Part shown: one piece after another, positions 8,369 through 16,089 of the stretch
Position numbering within the stretch: the first letter of the stretch is position 1
How the letters are laid out: each line of letters begins with the position of its first letter
Source: Xenococcus sp. MO_188.B8
GTDB taxonomy: Bacteria > Cyanobacteriota > Cyanobacteriia > Cyanobacteriales > Xenococcaceae
Length of the DNA stretch: 40,997 nt
Assembly (NCBI GenBank): GCA_030065615.1
Contig: JASJDR010000054.1
Coordinates: 1 to 40,997 of the forward strand
Direction: 5' to 3'
The notes under the pieces: generated by a model
Told to the model about the DNA's origin: nothing
Seen by the model: the letters and a program-made list of their open reading frames with translations, nothing else
Database searches by the model: none
Position numbers and translations under genes: made by a program

Positions 8369-9160
8369 ATGAAGTTAGCCATAGATCGTTATGCTCATCT
8401 AAAATCACCAATTCATCGTTGGTCACAAAAATATAAAATTGTTGGCTTACTAGGATTAATCTTTGCATTTTCCTTTATTCGTAGCCTGGTATTATTACCT
8501 ATTATTATTGGGATTACAGTAATTATTTTTTGTTTATCGCGATTACCTCTATCTTATTTAATTTCTCGTTTACGTTATCCTGGTTATTTTATTTTAGCGG
8601 TGGTTTTTTTACTACCTTTTGTCGCAGGAGAGACCATAATCTGGCAGTGGGGCTGGTTAAGCTTAAGATTGGAAGGATGCCAGGAAACTTTATTGATTGT
8701 GGTACGATTTTTTTGTATTCTTACTATTAGTTTAGTTTTATTTGGGACTGCAACTATACTCAATAGTATTAAAGGTTTACGAGGCTTAGGACTACCTCAA
8801 GTGATTTTAGACATGACTCTTTTGACTTATCGTTATTTAGAGGAGTTAGGAGAAATGTTAAAAACAATGCAAAGGGCAATGAAGTTGAGAGGATTCGACA
8901 CTCGTCTTTTCAATTGTCGTCAGCTAGAAATTTTGACTCACTTAGTCGGTAGTTTGATTGTTAGAAGTTACGAAAGATCTACAAGAATTTACCAGGCAAT
9001 GATCTTAAGAGGTTATGGTTATAAAATCCCCCGGCAAAATTCGATTCAGAAACAACCGAAAAATCCCCCCAAAAGTTACGATATTTGGGCAACAGGGCTT
9101 GCTTTATCAACGGCAATTATATTATTGACCTGGGAAATTTTATTGTCAGTTTCAAGTTAG
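8369..9160 (+). CDS. cbiQ: ECF transporter transmembrane coupling subunit CbiQ
   Basis: A 263-residue T component with N-terminal membrane helices (KYKIVGLLGLIFAFSFIRSLVLL and more). Two cytoplasmic coupling motifs sit at AMKLRGFDTR and AMILRGYGYK, variants of the Ala-Arg-Gly helices that bind the ATPase. The C-terminal helix is TGLALSTAIILLTWEILL. It couples ATP hydrolysis by CbiO to metal movement through CbiM and starts 42 bases after cbiM. A 159-base spacer follows, holding an AAGGTAAAAG-like purine run but no gene. Confidence 0.9.
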   Translation: MKLAIDRYAHLKSPIHRWSQKYKIVGLLGLIFAFSFIRSLVLLPIIIGITVIIFCLSRLPLSYLISRLRYPGYFILAVVFLLPFVAGETIIWQWGWLSLRLEGCQETLLIVVRFFCILTISLVLFGTATILNSIKGLRGLGLPQVILDMTLLTYRYLEELGEMLKTMQRAMKLRGFDTRLFNCRQLEILTHLVGSLIVRSYERSTRIYQAMILRGYGYKIPRQNSIQKQPKNPPKSYDIWATGLALSTAIILLTWEILLSVSS

Positions 9161-9319
9161 GAAATCAATGAGTGAGGTAAGAGGTAAAAGGTAAAAGATA
9201 AGAGGTAAAAACTCCCTGATGACTGTTGGCTTTTTCCGAATTTCTTCCTTGTTACTCCAAAATACCACTCATCTTGTAGGGATGAAAGTCCTGATTATCG
9301 GTTTTGTAGGAAAAGATTA

Positions 9320-10084
9320 ATGAAAGAACTAACAAACAGTACGGGTTTATTTCAATTAAAAACTGTAGTTATATCAATTACTAATTTATGTTTTAAATAT
9401 AGTCAAGAACGTTCCATCTTAACAGATATTAATCTACAAATTTTAGCAGGAGAAAAGATCGGGCTTATTGGTGCTAATGGAGCAGGAAAAACAACTTTAT
9501 TCTTAGCAATTTGCGGAATTCTCAAATCTAGTTATGGCTCGGTTAAATTGTTTAATCGCTTAGTCAATTCAGGTGAATTTTATCCCGAAATCGGCTTAGT
9601 ATTTCAAAATCCTGACGATCAATTATTTTGTCCTACAGTTAAAGATGATATTGCTTTTGGCCCTGAAAACATGGGATTATCGCCTGAAGAGATCGCAGAA
9701 CGAGTTGATACAGCTCTCTCGCTTACTGGTGTATCCCATCTCAAAGATCGGGTTCCCCATCACCTCTCTGGTGGCGAAAAATGCATGGTCGCGATCGCAT
9801 CTGTATTAGCTATGCAACCACAAATCATACTTTATGATGAACCTAGTGCTAATTTAGATCTCAAAGCAAGACGCCGCTTAATCAGATTTTTGAAAGCTTC
9901 TCCTGAAACTATCATTTTGTCTTCCCATGATTTAGAATTGGTTTTAGAAGTCTGCGATCGCGTTATTCTGCTTAATCAAGGGCGAGTTATGGCTGATGGG
10001 ATTCCGCAACAAATCATGAGCGATCGGATTTTAATGGAGAGTAATAATTTAGAAGTACCCCATTCTTTGACTCACCATCATTAA
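9320..10084 (+). CDS. cbiO: ECF transporter ATP-binding subunit CbiO
   Basis: A 254-residue ABC ATPase. Walker A is GANGAGKTT (51-59), the Q-loop VFQNPDDQLF, the signature LSGGEK, Walker B IILYDEPSANLD and the switch His SSHD. The QNPDDQLF form and the gene order identify CbiO of a Co/Ni importer. The first 17 residues precede the usual start of the domain, so an internal start is possible, but the ATG at 9320 has a purine-rich AGGAAAAG upstream. It is the last gene of the transport locus. Confidence 0.9.
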   Translation: MKELTNSTGLFQLKTVVISITNLCFKYSQERSILTDINLQILAGEKIGLIGANGAGKTTLFLAICGILKSSYGSVKLFNRLVNSGEFYPEIGLVFQNPDDQLFCPTVKDDIAFGPENMGLSPEEIAERVDTALSLTGVSHLKDRVPHHLSGGEKCMVAIASVLAMQPQIILYDEPSANLDLKARRRLIRFLKASPETIILSSHDLELVLEVCDRVILLNQGRVMADGIPQQIMSDRILMESNNLEVPHSLTHHH

Positions 10085-10172
10085 GTATTAAATTGAACCA
10101 AAGTTAGGTTATTAAGTAATACAGATTTATATAGCCTTTCTCGTATTAGTGAGGTACACCTTGTCAAGATTA

Positions 10173-10200
10173 GGCTCTGGGCTCTGGGCTCTAGGCTCTA
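10173..10200 (+). repeat. 7-bp tandem repeat GGCTCT(G/A), four copies
   Basis: Four consecutive heptamers: two GGCTCTG, then two GGCTCTA. They lie at the left edge of the repeat mosaic downstream of cbiO. Confidence 0.85.
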
Positions 10201-10223
10201 AGGATTTCAGCGTTTTTGACGCT

Positions 10224-10368
10224 TGCGCAGCTCTACCCGAAGGGTCTCGACCCTGCGGGGCGACCCCGATGAGTTTTACTCATCTAGGGAACGCGCCCCG
10301 AGAGGTTTCCTTATCCGAAGGAGTATCCTTTAGGGCGCCCCCCGAACGCGCGAGTTTGACTAAGTTTA
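10224..10368 (+). repeat. Mosaic of nested palindromic repeat modules
   Basis: GC-rich block containing GCGACCCCGATGAGTTTTAC, CATCTAGGGAACGCGC, CCTTATCCGAAGGAGTATCC and GAACGCGCGAGTTTGAC. The same words build the 74-bp element at 6960-7033, but there the CCTAAAGGATAC...GGATAA module is inverted and sits inside. The open frame across this block is an artefact of the repeat. Confidence 0.75.
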
Positions 10369-10401
10369 GATTTGTACTTCATTAAACTGAGAATCGCTAT
10401 A

Positions 10402-10810
10402 TTAAGGGCGAAATGGCTTTGATAAGTTAAGACGACAAGATAATTGTCAACATGAAAAAGAAGAGACATTTACCAGCGATTCTTATACCAATTTGAATAA
10501 AAAATACCACAGATAAATGTAGGGGTTTGGCAATGCCAAACCCCTACCTAAATTGTATGTGTAGCAACCATTATTTAATTTGGTATTACTTCTATGCAGA
10601 GATTTCAAGATAGACCAATTCGCTGGCTCGGTGACAAGGAACTGGTATTTCAGGGCGCTTCAATTTCATAATTGAAAGCTCAAAATTAGGGTCTCATAAC
10701 TTACCGTGAAAATCCGTGATCACACTAGATAATTCATGGCAGCATATATTCTTCAAAACCCGGAGGACATGATCGCGAAGCGAAAAGATAGTTAGTCATT
10801 TCGCCCTAAA
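10402..10810. repeat. Inverted-repeat-bounded segment, possibly a decayed insertion element
   Basis: TTAAGGGCGAAATGGCT (10402-10418) and AGTCATTTCGCCCTAAA (10794-10810) are inverted copies of each other, 14 of 17 bases pairing. The right end (10762-10811) also matches 4422-4465. The interior holds a MITE but no open frame of note, so this would be a non-autonomous or gutted element. Confidence 0.4.
10485..10586 (+). mobile_element. MITE-like element, copy 1
   Basis: A 102-bp unit with imperfect terminal inverted repeats (ATACCAATTTGAATAA / TTATTTAATTTGGTAT) and a strong central hairpin GTAGGGGTTTGGC-AAT-GCCAAACCCCTAC. A second copy lies at 32389-32488. It codes for nothing. TTA-like bases flank both ends, but the target duplication is unclear. 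Confidence 0.8.
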
Positions 10811-10917
10811 AAGATTACTATTGTAATATCTAATATTTTTAGTAAGGATTTATAGATAAATTTCACAATAGACAAGATTAGCTTGGGGCTAAAAAGCGAT
10901 CGCAATATAAGAAAACT

Positions 10918-11556
10918 ATGCTGCTAGAAATTAACAGAATTGTAGTTCCGCCAGGGCAAACAGTAATGTTTGATGGTGTTAGCTGGCAAGAATTTGAGGC
11001 TATCTTAGAAGATTTAGGAGAAAGTCGCAATTCTCGGATCGCTTATGATCAAGGAAAACTAGAAATAACGACACCTTTACCAGAAAATATAGTTAATAAG
11101 GTTTATCTCAGTAATTTTGTAGAAATTTTGCTAGAAGAACTAAATATTAAATTTTGTTCTTTGGGTTCTACTACCTTTACAAATAAGTTGATCTTAAGGG
11201 GAATTGAACCCGATAGTTGTTTTTATATCCAAAATAAAGCTGTAGTCAGAGGGAAGAATCAATTGGATTTAACAGTAGATCCTCCACCAGATTTAGCCTT
11301 TGAAATAAATATCACTAATGGTACTCATTTAGAGATTTATCAATCTTTAGAGATTCCAGAATTATGGAGATACGAAAGGGGCAAACTACAAATTTTGTTA
11401 TTAGTAGATGGAAATTATATTGAGTCTGAATCTAGTGCTAATTTTCCGAATTTTCCTTTGCTGGAAGTCATCCCTCAATATTTAACACAGTGTCGAACTG
11501 AAGGTAGAAATGAAGGAATAACAGCCTTTCGCAGTTGGGTAAGACAACAATTATGA
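10918..11556 (+). CDS. Uma2 family (DUF820) endonuclease-like protein
   Basis: A 212-residue protein of the cyanobacteria-rich Uma2 family with a PD-(D/E)xK-type fold. The N-terminal pattern GQTVMFDGVSWQEFEAILEDLGE, the catalytic-region motifs GIEPDSCFYIQ and PPPDLAFEINIT, and IPELWRYERGKLQI are typical. The usual second acidic residue is present as AFEINI. Family members are predicted nucleases of unknown role, often in large paralogous sets. It stands alone in a repeat-rich stretch, and the C-terminal region ends in WVRQQL. Start codon chosen as the first ATG. Confidence 0.85.
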   Translation: MLLEINRIVVPPGQTVMFDGVSWQEFEAILEDLGESRNSRIAYDQGKLEITTPLPENIVNKVYLSNFVEILLEELNIKFCSLGSTTFTNKLILRGIEPDSCFYIQNKAVVRGKNQLDLTVDPPPDLAFEINITNGTHLEIYQSLEIPELWRYERGKLQILLLVDGNYIESESSANFPNFPLLEVIPQYLTQCRTEGRNEGITAFRSWVRQQL

Positions 11557-11722
11557 GTTCTTGAGCAAAAATTTCAAAATGCGACTCGAAGAGATTTGCT
11601 GATGCTTTATAAAACTATTTTAGAGAAATTATCAAATTGTAATACCAAAAACCAAAAAAATGGATAATCATCAATTACTAATTATCCATTATCCATTGTA
11701 AAAAAGATTTTTATGATAATTT

Positions 11723-12046
11723 TTAAGCCTTTGTTGGCTTTAAATAGGACTGATATCTCGGAGACAAACCGTATCTAATGGTTCCAGGTCCATGACCTTC
11801 ATCGGTTATTTGGAGGAAGTCTAATAGACGAAGAGTTTCTAATCGGTAGAATGTCCCTGGATCTCCTTTGGGTTTCTTCTGGAAATTGGTGACATCTTCC
11901 TCAGCTATATCTGGTATATCTGAGTTTTGAGCAATTTTCCGCTTGATGAACTCTAGAACAGATTTCTGATCTGGATATAGTTTGAGTTGAGCGAGTTTGT
12001 CTCTAAATTCCCGTTCTAGTTTACTTACTTCTTCGTATGTACAACC
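11723..12046 (-). pseudogene. Orphan open frame after the STAND gene, lacking a start codon
   Basis: A 107-codon open frame without ATG, GTG or TTG near its beginning, bounded upstream by TGA and starting 9 bases after the end of the WD40 gene. The sequence looks coding: TYEEVSKLEREFRDKLAQLK, then LEFIKRKIAQNSDIPDIAEE, then GTFYRLETLRLLDFLQITDE and IRYGLSPRYQSYL. The last part has the feel of a winged-helix domain (helix, LRLLDFL, beta hairpin). I do not recognise a family. It may be the C-terminal remains of a gene once following, or once fused to, the STAND protein. Confidence 0.5.
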
Positions 12047-12054
12047 TCAAATGT

Positions 12055-15000
12055 TCATTCACCTGGAGGAAGGTTAGGGCAGGTTAATTCGTAAGTAATA
12101 TCATCCCCCATGAACTGTTGCCATTCCTGCCTAGTGAGATTGCGTAACACCTTCTGGCAAACCATGTCAGCTAAATCTTTTGTTTTCGCAATCCAAAGGC
12201 GAATAGTGTTGTCATAACTACCCGAAACCAAATACTTCCCCTCTAGAGTAAAGGCGACAGACGAGACACTTTGATTGTGATCTTCCAGGACAATGGGAGC
12301 TTCATCGATTCTGCCTGCTTTCCAATTAATCTGGTCGATCTGCCAGAGTCGGATGGTGCGATCAAAACTACCAGAAGCCAGTACTTTACCATCTGGACTG
12401 AATACCACTGAATTCACCCAGGCACTATGCCCCTTCAAAGTAACATGAACTGGATTCTTTGAGTCGAGGTTTTTCCATAATCGCACAGTCCAGTCATCAC
12501 TGGCTGAAGCCAGATACTGACCATTTGGGCTGAAGGCAATTGACCAAACTCTAGCGTTATGATCTTTCAGAACAATGGGCTCGACAAAGGTATTTTTTGG
12601 AGATTCAGAACTAGATTTTTCATAAACCGACTCCCACGACAACCCTTCGTTTCTAGGCAAATCCAATAGTTTGATTGTTTTGTCATCGCTTCCAGAAGCC
12701 AGCATCTGTCCATCTTGACTGAAGGCTACTAATGTAACGCTGTTTTCATGTTTCCACAGGATTTTGCTAGTAGGTTTAGGATGCTGTAGATCCCATAACC
12801 TTACAGTGGCATCCTTTTTCCAACTACCGGAAACTAACCACCTCCCATCTGGACTAAAGGCAACCGAACTAACGCCGTCTTGATGTCCTTTTAATTGCTT
12901 GGGTTGTTTATCAGAAGGCTGTTGTAAATCCCACAGACGCACTATGTTGTCGTCACTGCCTGCTGCTAATAATTGAACTTGGCGATCGCTGCTGATAAAC
13001 AACGCCACTCCGAAAACTTTGCCGCAACCTTTAAAGGTTTTTGGTTCAGCATCAGGTTGGTTGAGATTCCACACCCGCACTGTCCCATCTTCACTCCCCG
13101 AAGCCAGCAGATGATCGTGATGATATTCGGGGCTGATAGCGATCGCTCGCACCGTTTTTCTATGTCTTGGCAGAATCTTGGGCTTGGCAATAGGGGGATT
13201 CAAGTCCCAAAGCCGCACTGTATTATCCCAACCACATGAAGCCAGGTACTGATTGTCTGGACTGAATGCTACCGAGGTGATGTTAAATGTGTGTCCTCTC
13301 AGAATCTGGGGTGCTTCTTCAAGTTTATCGGTCTTCCAAAGCCGAATCGTTTGGTCATTACTTGCAGAGGCTAACATTTTGCCATCAAAGCTGAAGGCAA
13401 CGCTTCGGACTTTCGCTTTTGTTGTTTGTTTGGGGTCTTGAAGAATATCAGGCTGTTCCTGAGGTTGGTTCATATCCCAAAGTAGAATAGTGTAGTCATC
13501 ACTGGCAGAGACTAGTATCTTGCCATCAGGACTAAAGGCAACAGAACGAATCTTATTATCATGCTTACGACGAACAATGGGTTCCTTATTTGGTGTTTGA
13601 GCTGGTTCTTGCACATTCCAAAGCCAAATAGCTGCGTTTTCACAGCCGACTGCTAGGGTAGAATTATTGGGACTAAAAGTGAGGGAACGAACTGCTACCA
13701 TCTGTCCTTTTGAATCATAACTCTTTAAAATAATGGGGCGTTGCTCAGAATGCTGCCAATTCTTCCATAACTTAACGGTTCCATCTTTACTGCCAGATGC
13801 CAGAAGACTCCCATCCGGACTAAAAGCAACAGATGTCACGTCGTTCTGATGATTGCCGATTTTTTTAGAGTCAAGCTTTTTCTGACGCAAATCCCATAAC
13901 CTGACGGTTTGATCGCGACTTCCAGAAACCAACCACTCTCCATCTGGACTAAAGGCGATCGCATTGATTCCTATCTCGTTGGTTCCTTCCTTGTTGATTC
14001 CTTTCTCATGAACAGCGAGTGGCTTGCATTCAGAATAGTGCTTTTCTTGATTCCAGAGATAAATGTTGCCATCCCAACTACCCGCAGCTAATTTCTTACC
14101 ATCCGGGCTAAAGGCGATCGAAGAAAATGCAAACTCATGATGTTTCAATATATTGCTGAAATAAGGCGCACTCAGAGCTTGTCGCAGCGCATCATCTACC
14201 TGATTTAAAACATGAAGTTGATCTTGCTGATTAAAATGATAAGCTTGACAGGCTAGTAAAGCTGCTGGTTCATCTTGCCTACGTCGCTGTTGTCGTAATG
14301 ATTGTGCTGCAAGACCTTGCTTGATAGAACGTATACGTAGCTGTTTTTCTTGTTCACGCTCTTGTTCGCGCTGCTTCCTAGCCAAATAGCGTCTGCGCCA
14401 GTCTAGAATTGGCTGGGCGAGAACATCATGAAAAATTTCAAACCGTTTCCCCTCTGCTTGTTTATTCGCTAGGGGAGCAACAGGACGAACAATACGTTGT
14501 TCTCCACTAGCCAGATTCTCTAGTAAGATGGTAAGTTCAGATTTTGTGCCTTCCAACTCTCCTCCGTACTCGTCCACATAAATCTTAGCGAGATCGTAAA
14601 GCGAATAAGCATACTTAGTTTCCGATGGGGTGACTAGGTATTGAAAGATATTGGATAGGATATCTTTTTTATGGTCGGAAAGTTGCTCTAATGCAGTGTC
14701 TAAGTGTTCCCGAGAAATTCTCTTAACGGCACTCTTAATCTTTTTATTCTGATTAGCTCTAAATCTCCGATCTGCAAAATTCATTAATAACTCTAAATCT
14801 AAGCAACGAGAAGTTGGATCCATCTCCTCCCAAAGGCGGGTCATCACCAGTTGTAAGTAGGGAGCTTCAATTTCTATGTTGGGATCTTTAGTACCAGCAC
14901 GCCCATTTTTAGTAGTTACCAATTGACTAACCCCTTCCAAGACAGATTTAATTAACTCTGGTTTAATCTCAACTGATTTATTTGACTGAACCTGCTTATT

Positions 15001-16089
15001 ATATGTCTTGATTGGTTCCGCGATTGCCTGATATGCAGATTTCCTATCGAGGTGTTTAATCTCTAAAGTATGCTCGAACAAATCTGGGATATCTCTCCTA
15101 AAGCGATCTGATTGAGCAAATGAATCATCTCGGATCGAGATCAGAAAGTTAACTGGCAGATCTGAATTTACAGCGCGAGCAAACTCAACGGCAAACTTTT
15201 CCTGTTTTTTCTGTCTATCTTCTAGCGAATGATATAGAAAATATTCTTCAAACTGATCGAGAATAATGAACAACTGCCCATTTTTCTCTTCTCCTCCCAG
15301 AGCCTCTGTCCAAGTTTTCAACGTGTCAAAAAAAGATAATCCTGGCTCAGGAGATTCAATATTCCAGCCACTACGAGAAATCGTTGCTTCAATTTGCTGC
15401 ATCAAACCCGTCAAAGGATTATCCTGCCAGTCAAAGCTTTCCTCCAGGGTATAATCTAAACTTGCTGTAATCTTTCGTATAAGTTCATTTTTTGTTTGGC
15501 GATTAATTGATTGAGTGCTAAACGCTTGCTCTAACTGCTGAACCAGCTTTTGATCGGGTAAAAATTCATTCTTCCCCTTGTCAATGATCTTTTCCTCGTT
15601 CCTATCGAAAATACGAACGTGATAGAAATTATCAATTTTCGCTACAATCACTAAGCTCTTTCCTTCTTGAGGGAGGTTATCGGCACTGTCGAGGGGTATC
15701 AGATTTAGGTCATACTCTCCCAACGGGAAAACGACTACTGCCAGTTTTGGCACACCAAAATCAGCAATATTCTCCCTAGCTTTCTCATTTAAGATATGGG
15801 TGACACCCGCCCGCAAAAGCGAACTTTTTCCCACACCACTCTTGCCGTACAAAATAGTTAGAGACCATGCCAACAAGCTATTAACCACTTTCTGAATATC
15901 GTTTTTCCTACCAAAAAAGATACTATGATCATCTTCATCGTAGGGATTTAAGCCCTTATACGGAGCATCATCAAGTTCATTCATTTCAACCACTTGGGAG
16001 CGTTCAAAGATTGAACTTGTCTCTTTGATGTCTTCCAACGTATCTATATTATGGTCAGAATTTCGTGCAACATTAATGCTCTGTGTCAT
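12055..16089 (-). CDS. nSTAND ATPase with 14 WD40 repeats
   Basis: A 1344-residue predicted signal-transducing NTPase. Residues 43-65 (PYKGLNPYDEDDHSIFFGR) lead into the P-loop GKSGVGKSS (82-90); the Walker B region is LFIILDQFEEYF with Asp278. A helical region follows, then a charged coiled coil (RKQREQEREQEKQLRIRSIK), then 14 WD40 repeats (about 655-1300) of the form AFSPDG..LASGS.D.TVRLW, enough for two seven-bladed propellers. The C-terminus is the family tail EWQQFMGDD...CPNLPPGE. Residues about 121-220 are an extra segment compared with the usual AVVVF-W.DDPLTGL join. The start overlaps the stop of the PNP-SIR2 gene by 4 bases, with GAGGAGG upstream. In such systems the propeller senses a ligand and the ATPase oligomerises to switch on an effector. 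Confidence 0.9.
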   Translation of the reverse strand: MTQSINVARNSDHNIDTLEDIKETSSIFERSQVVEMNELDDAPYKGLNPYDEDDHSIFFGRKNDIQKVVNSLLAWSLTILYGKSGVGKSSLLRAGVTHILNEKARENIADFGVPKLAVVVFPLGEYDLNLIPLDSADNLPQEGKSLVIVAKIDNFYHVRIFDRNEEKIIDKGKNEFLPDQKLVQQLEQAFSTQSINRQTKNELIRKITASLDYTLEESFDWQDNPLTGLMQQIEATISRSGWNIESPEPGLSFFDTLKTWTEALGGEEKNGQLFIILDQFEEYFLYHSLEDRQKKQEKFAVEFARAVNSDLPVNFLISIRDDSFAQSDRFRRDIPDLFEHTLEIKHLDRKSAYQAIAEPIKTYNKQVQSNKSVEIKPELIKSVLEGVSQLVTTKNGRAGTKDPNIEIEAPYLQLVMTRLWEEMDPTSRCLDLELLMNFADRRFRANQNKKIKSAVKRISREHLDTALEQLSDHKKDILSNIFQYLVTPSETKYAYSLYDLAKIYVDEYGGELEGTKSELTILLENLASGEQRIVRPVAPLANKQAEGKRFEIFHDVLAQPILDWRRRYLARKQREQEREQEKQLRIRSIKQGLAAQSLRQQRRRQDEPAALLACQAYHFNQQDQLHVLNQVDDALRQALSAPYFSNILKHHEFAFSSIAFSPDGKKLAAGSWDGNIYLWNQEKHYSECKPLAVHEKGINKEGTNEIGINAIAFSPDGEWLVSGSRDQTVRLWDLRQKKLDSKKIGNHQNDVTSVAFSPDGSLLASGSKDGTVKLWKNWQHSEQRPIILKSYDSKGQMVAVRSLTFSPNNSTLAVGCENAAIWLWNVQEPAQTPNKEPIVRRKHDNKIRSVAFSPDGKILVSASDDYTILLWDMNQPQEQPDILQDPKQTTKAKVRSVAFSFDGKMLASASNDQTIRLWKTDKLEEAPQILRGHTFNITSVAFSPDNQYLASCGWDNTVRLWDLNPPIAKPKILPRHRKTVRAIAISPEYHHDHLLASGSEDGTVRVWNLNQPDAEPKTFKGCGKVFGVALFISSDRQVQLLAAGSDDNIVRLWDLQQPSDKQPKQLKGHQDGVSSVAFSPDGRWLVSGSWKKDATVRLWDLQHPKPTSKILWKHENSVTLVAFSQDGQMLASGSDDKTIKLLDLPRNEGLSWESVYEKSSSESPKNTFVEPIVLKDHNARVWSIAFSPNGQYLASASDDWTVRLWKNLDSKNPVHVTLKGHSAWVNSVVFSPDGKVLASGSFDRTIRLWQIDQINWKAGRIDEAPIVLEDHNQSVSSVAFTLEGKYLVSGSYDNTIRLWIAKTKDLADMVCQKVLRNLTRQEWQQFMGDDITYELTCPNLPPGE

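Noticed and set aside
9170..9215. GGTAAAAG-type purine repeat between cbiQ and cbiO
   Set aside because: Irregular low-complexity sequence, no constant unit length, no structure.
10149..10385. Open frame of 78 codons on the plus strand
   Set aside because: It runs through nested palindromic repeats; the translation has no protein-like pattern and its codons follow the repeat sequence.
11537..11660. In-frame continuation of the Uma2 gene past its TGA (VLEQKFQNATRRDLLMLYK)
   Set aside because: The Uma2 fold is complete before the stop and family C-termini vary, so I see no reason to call a nonsense mutation.
12040..12070. Programmed frameshift joining the WD40 gene to the frame at 11723-12046
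   Set aside because: The two frames do not overlap: the downstream frame opens only after the WD40 stop codon, so no single slip can join them.
12055..14150. Repeated DNA in the WD40 region as a mobile repeat
   Set aside because: The similarity between segments comes from coding for WD40 repeats, with diverged third positions; it is a protein repeat.
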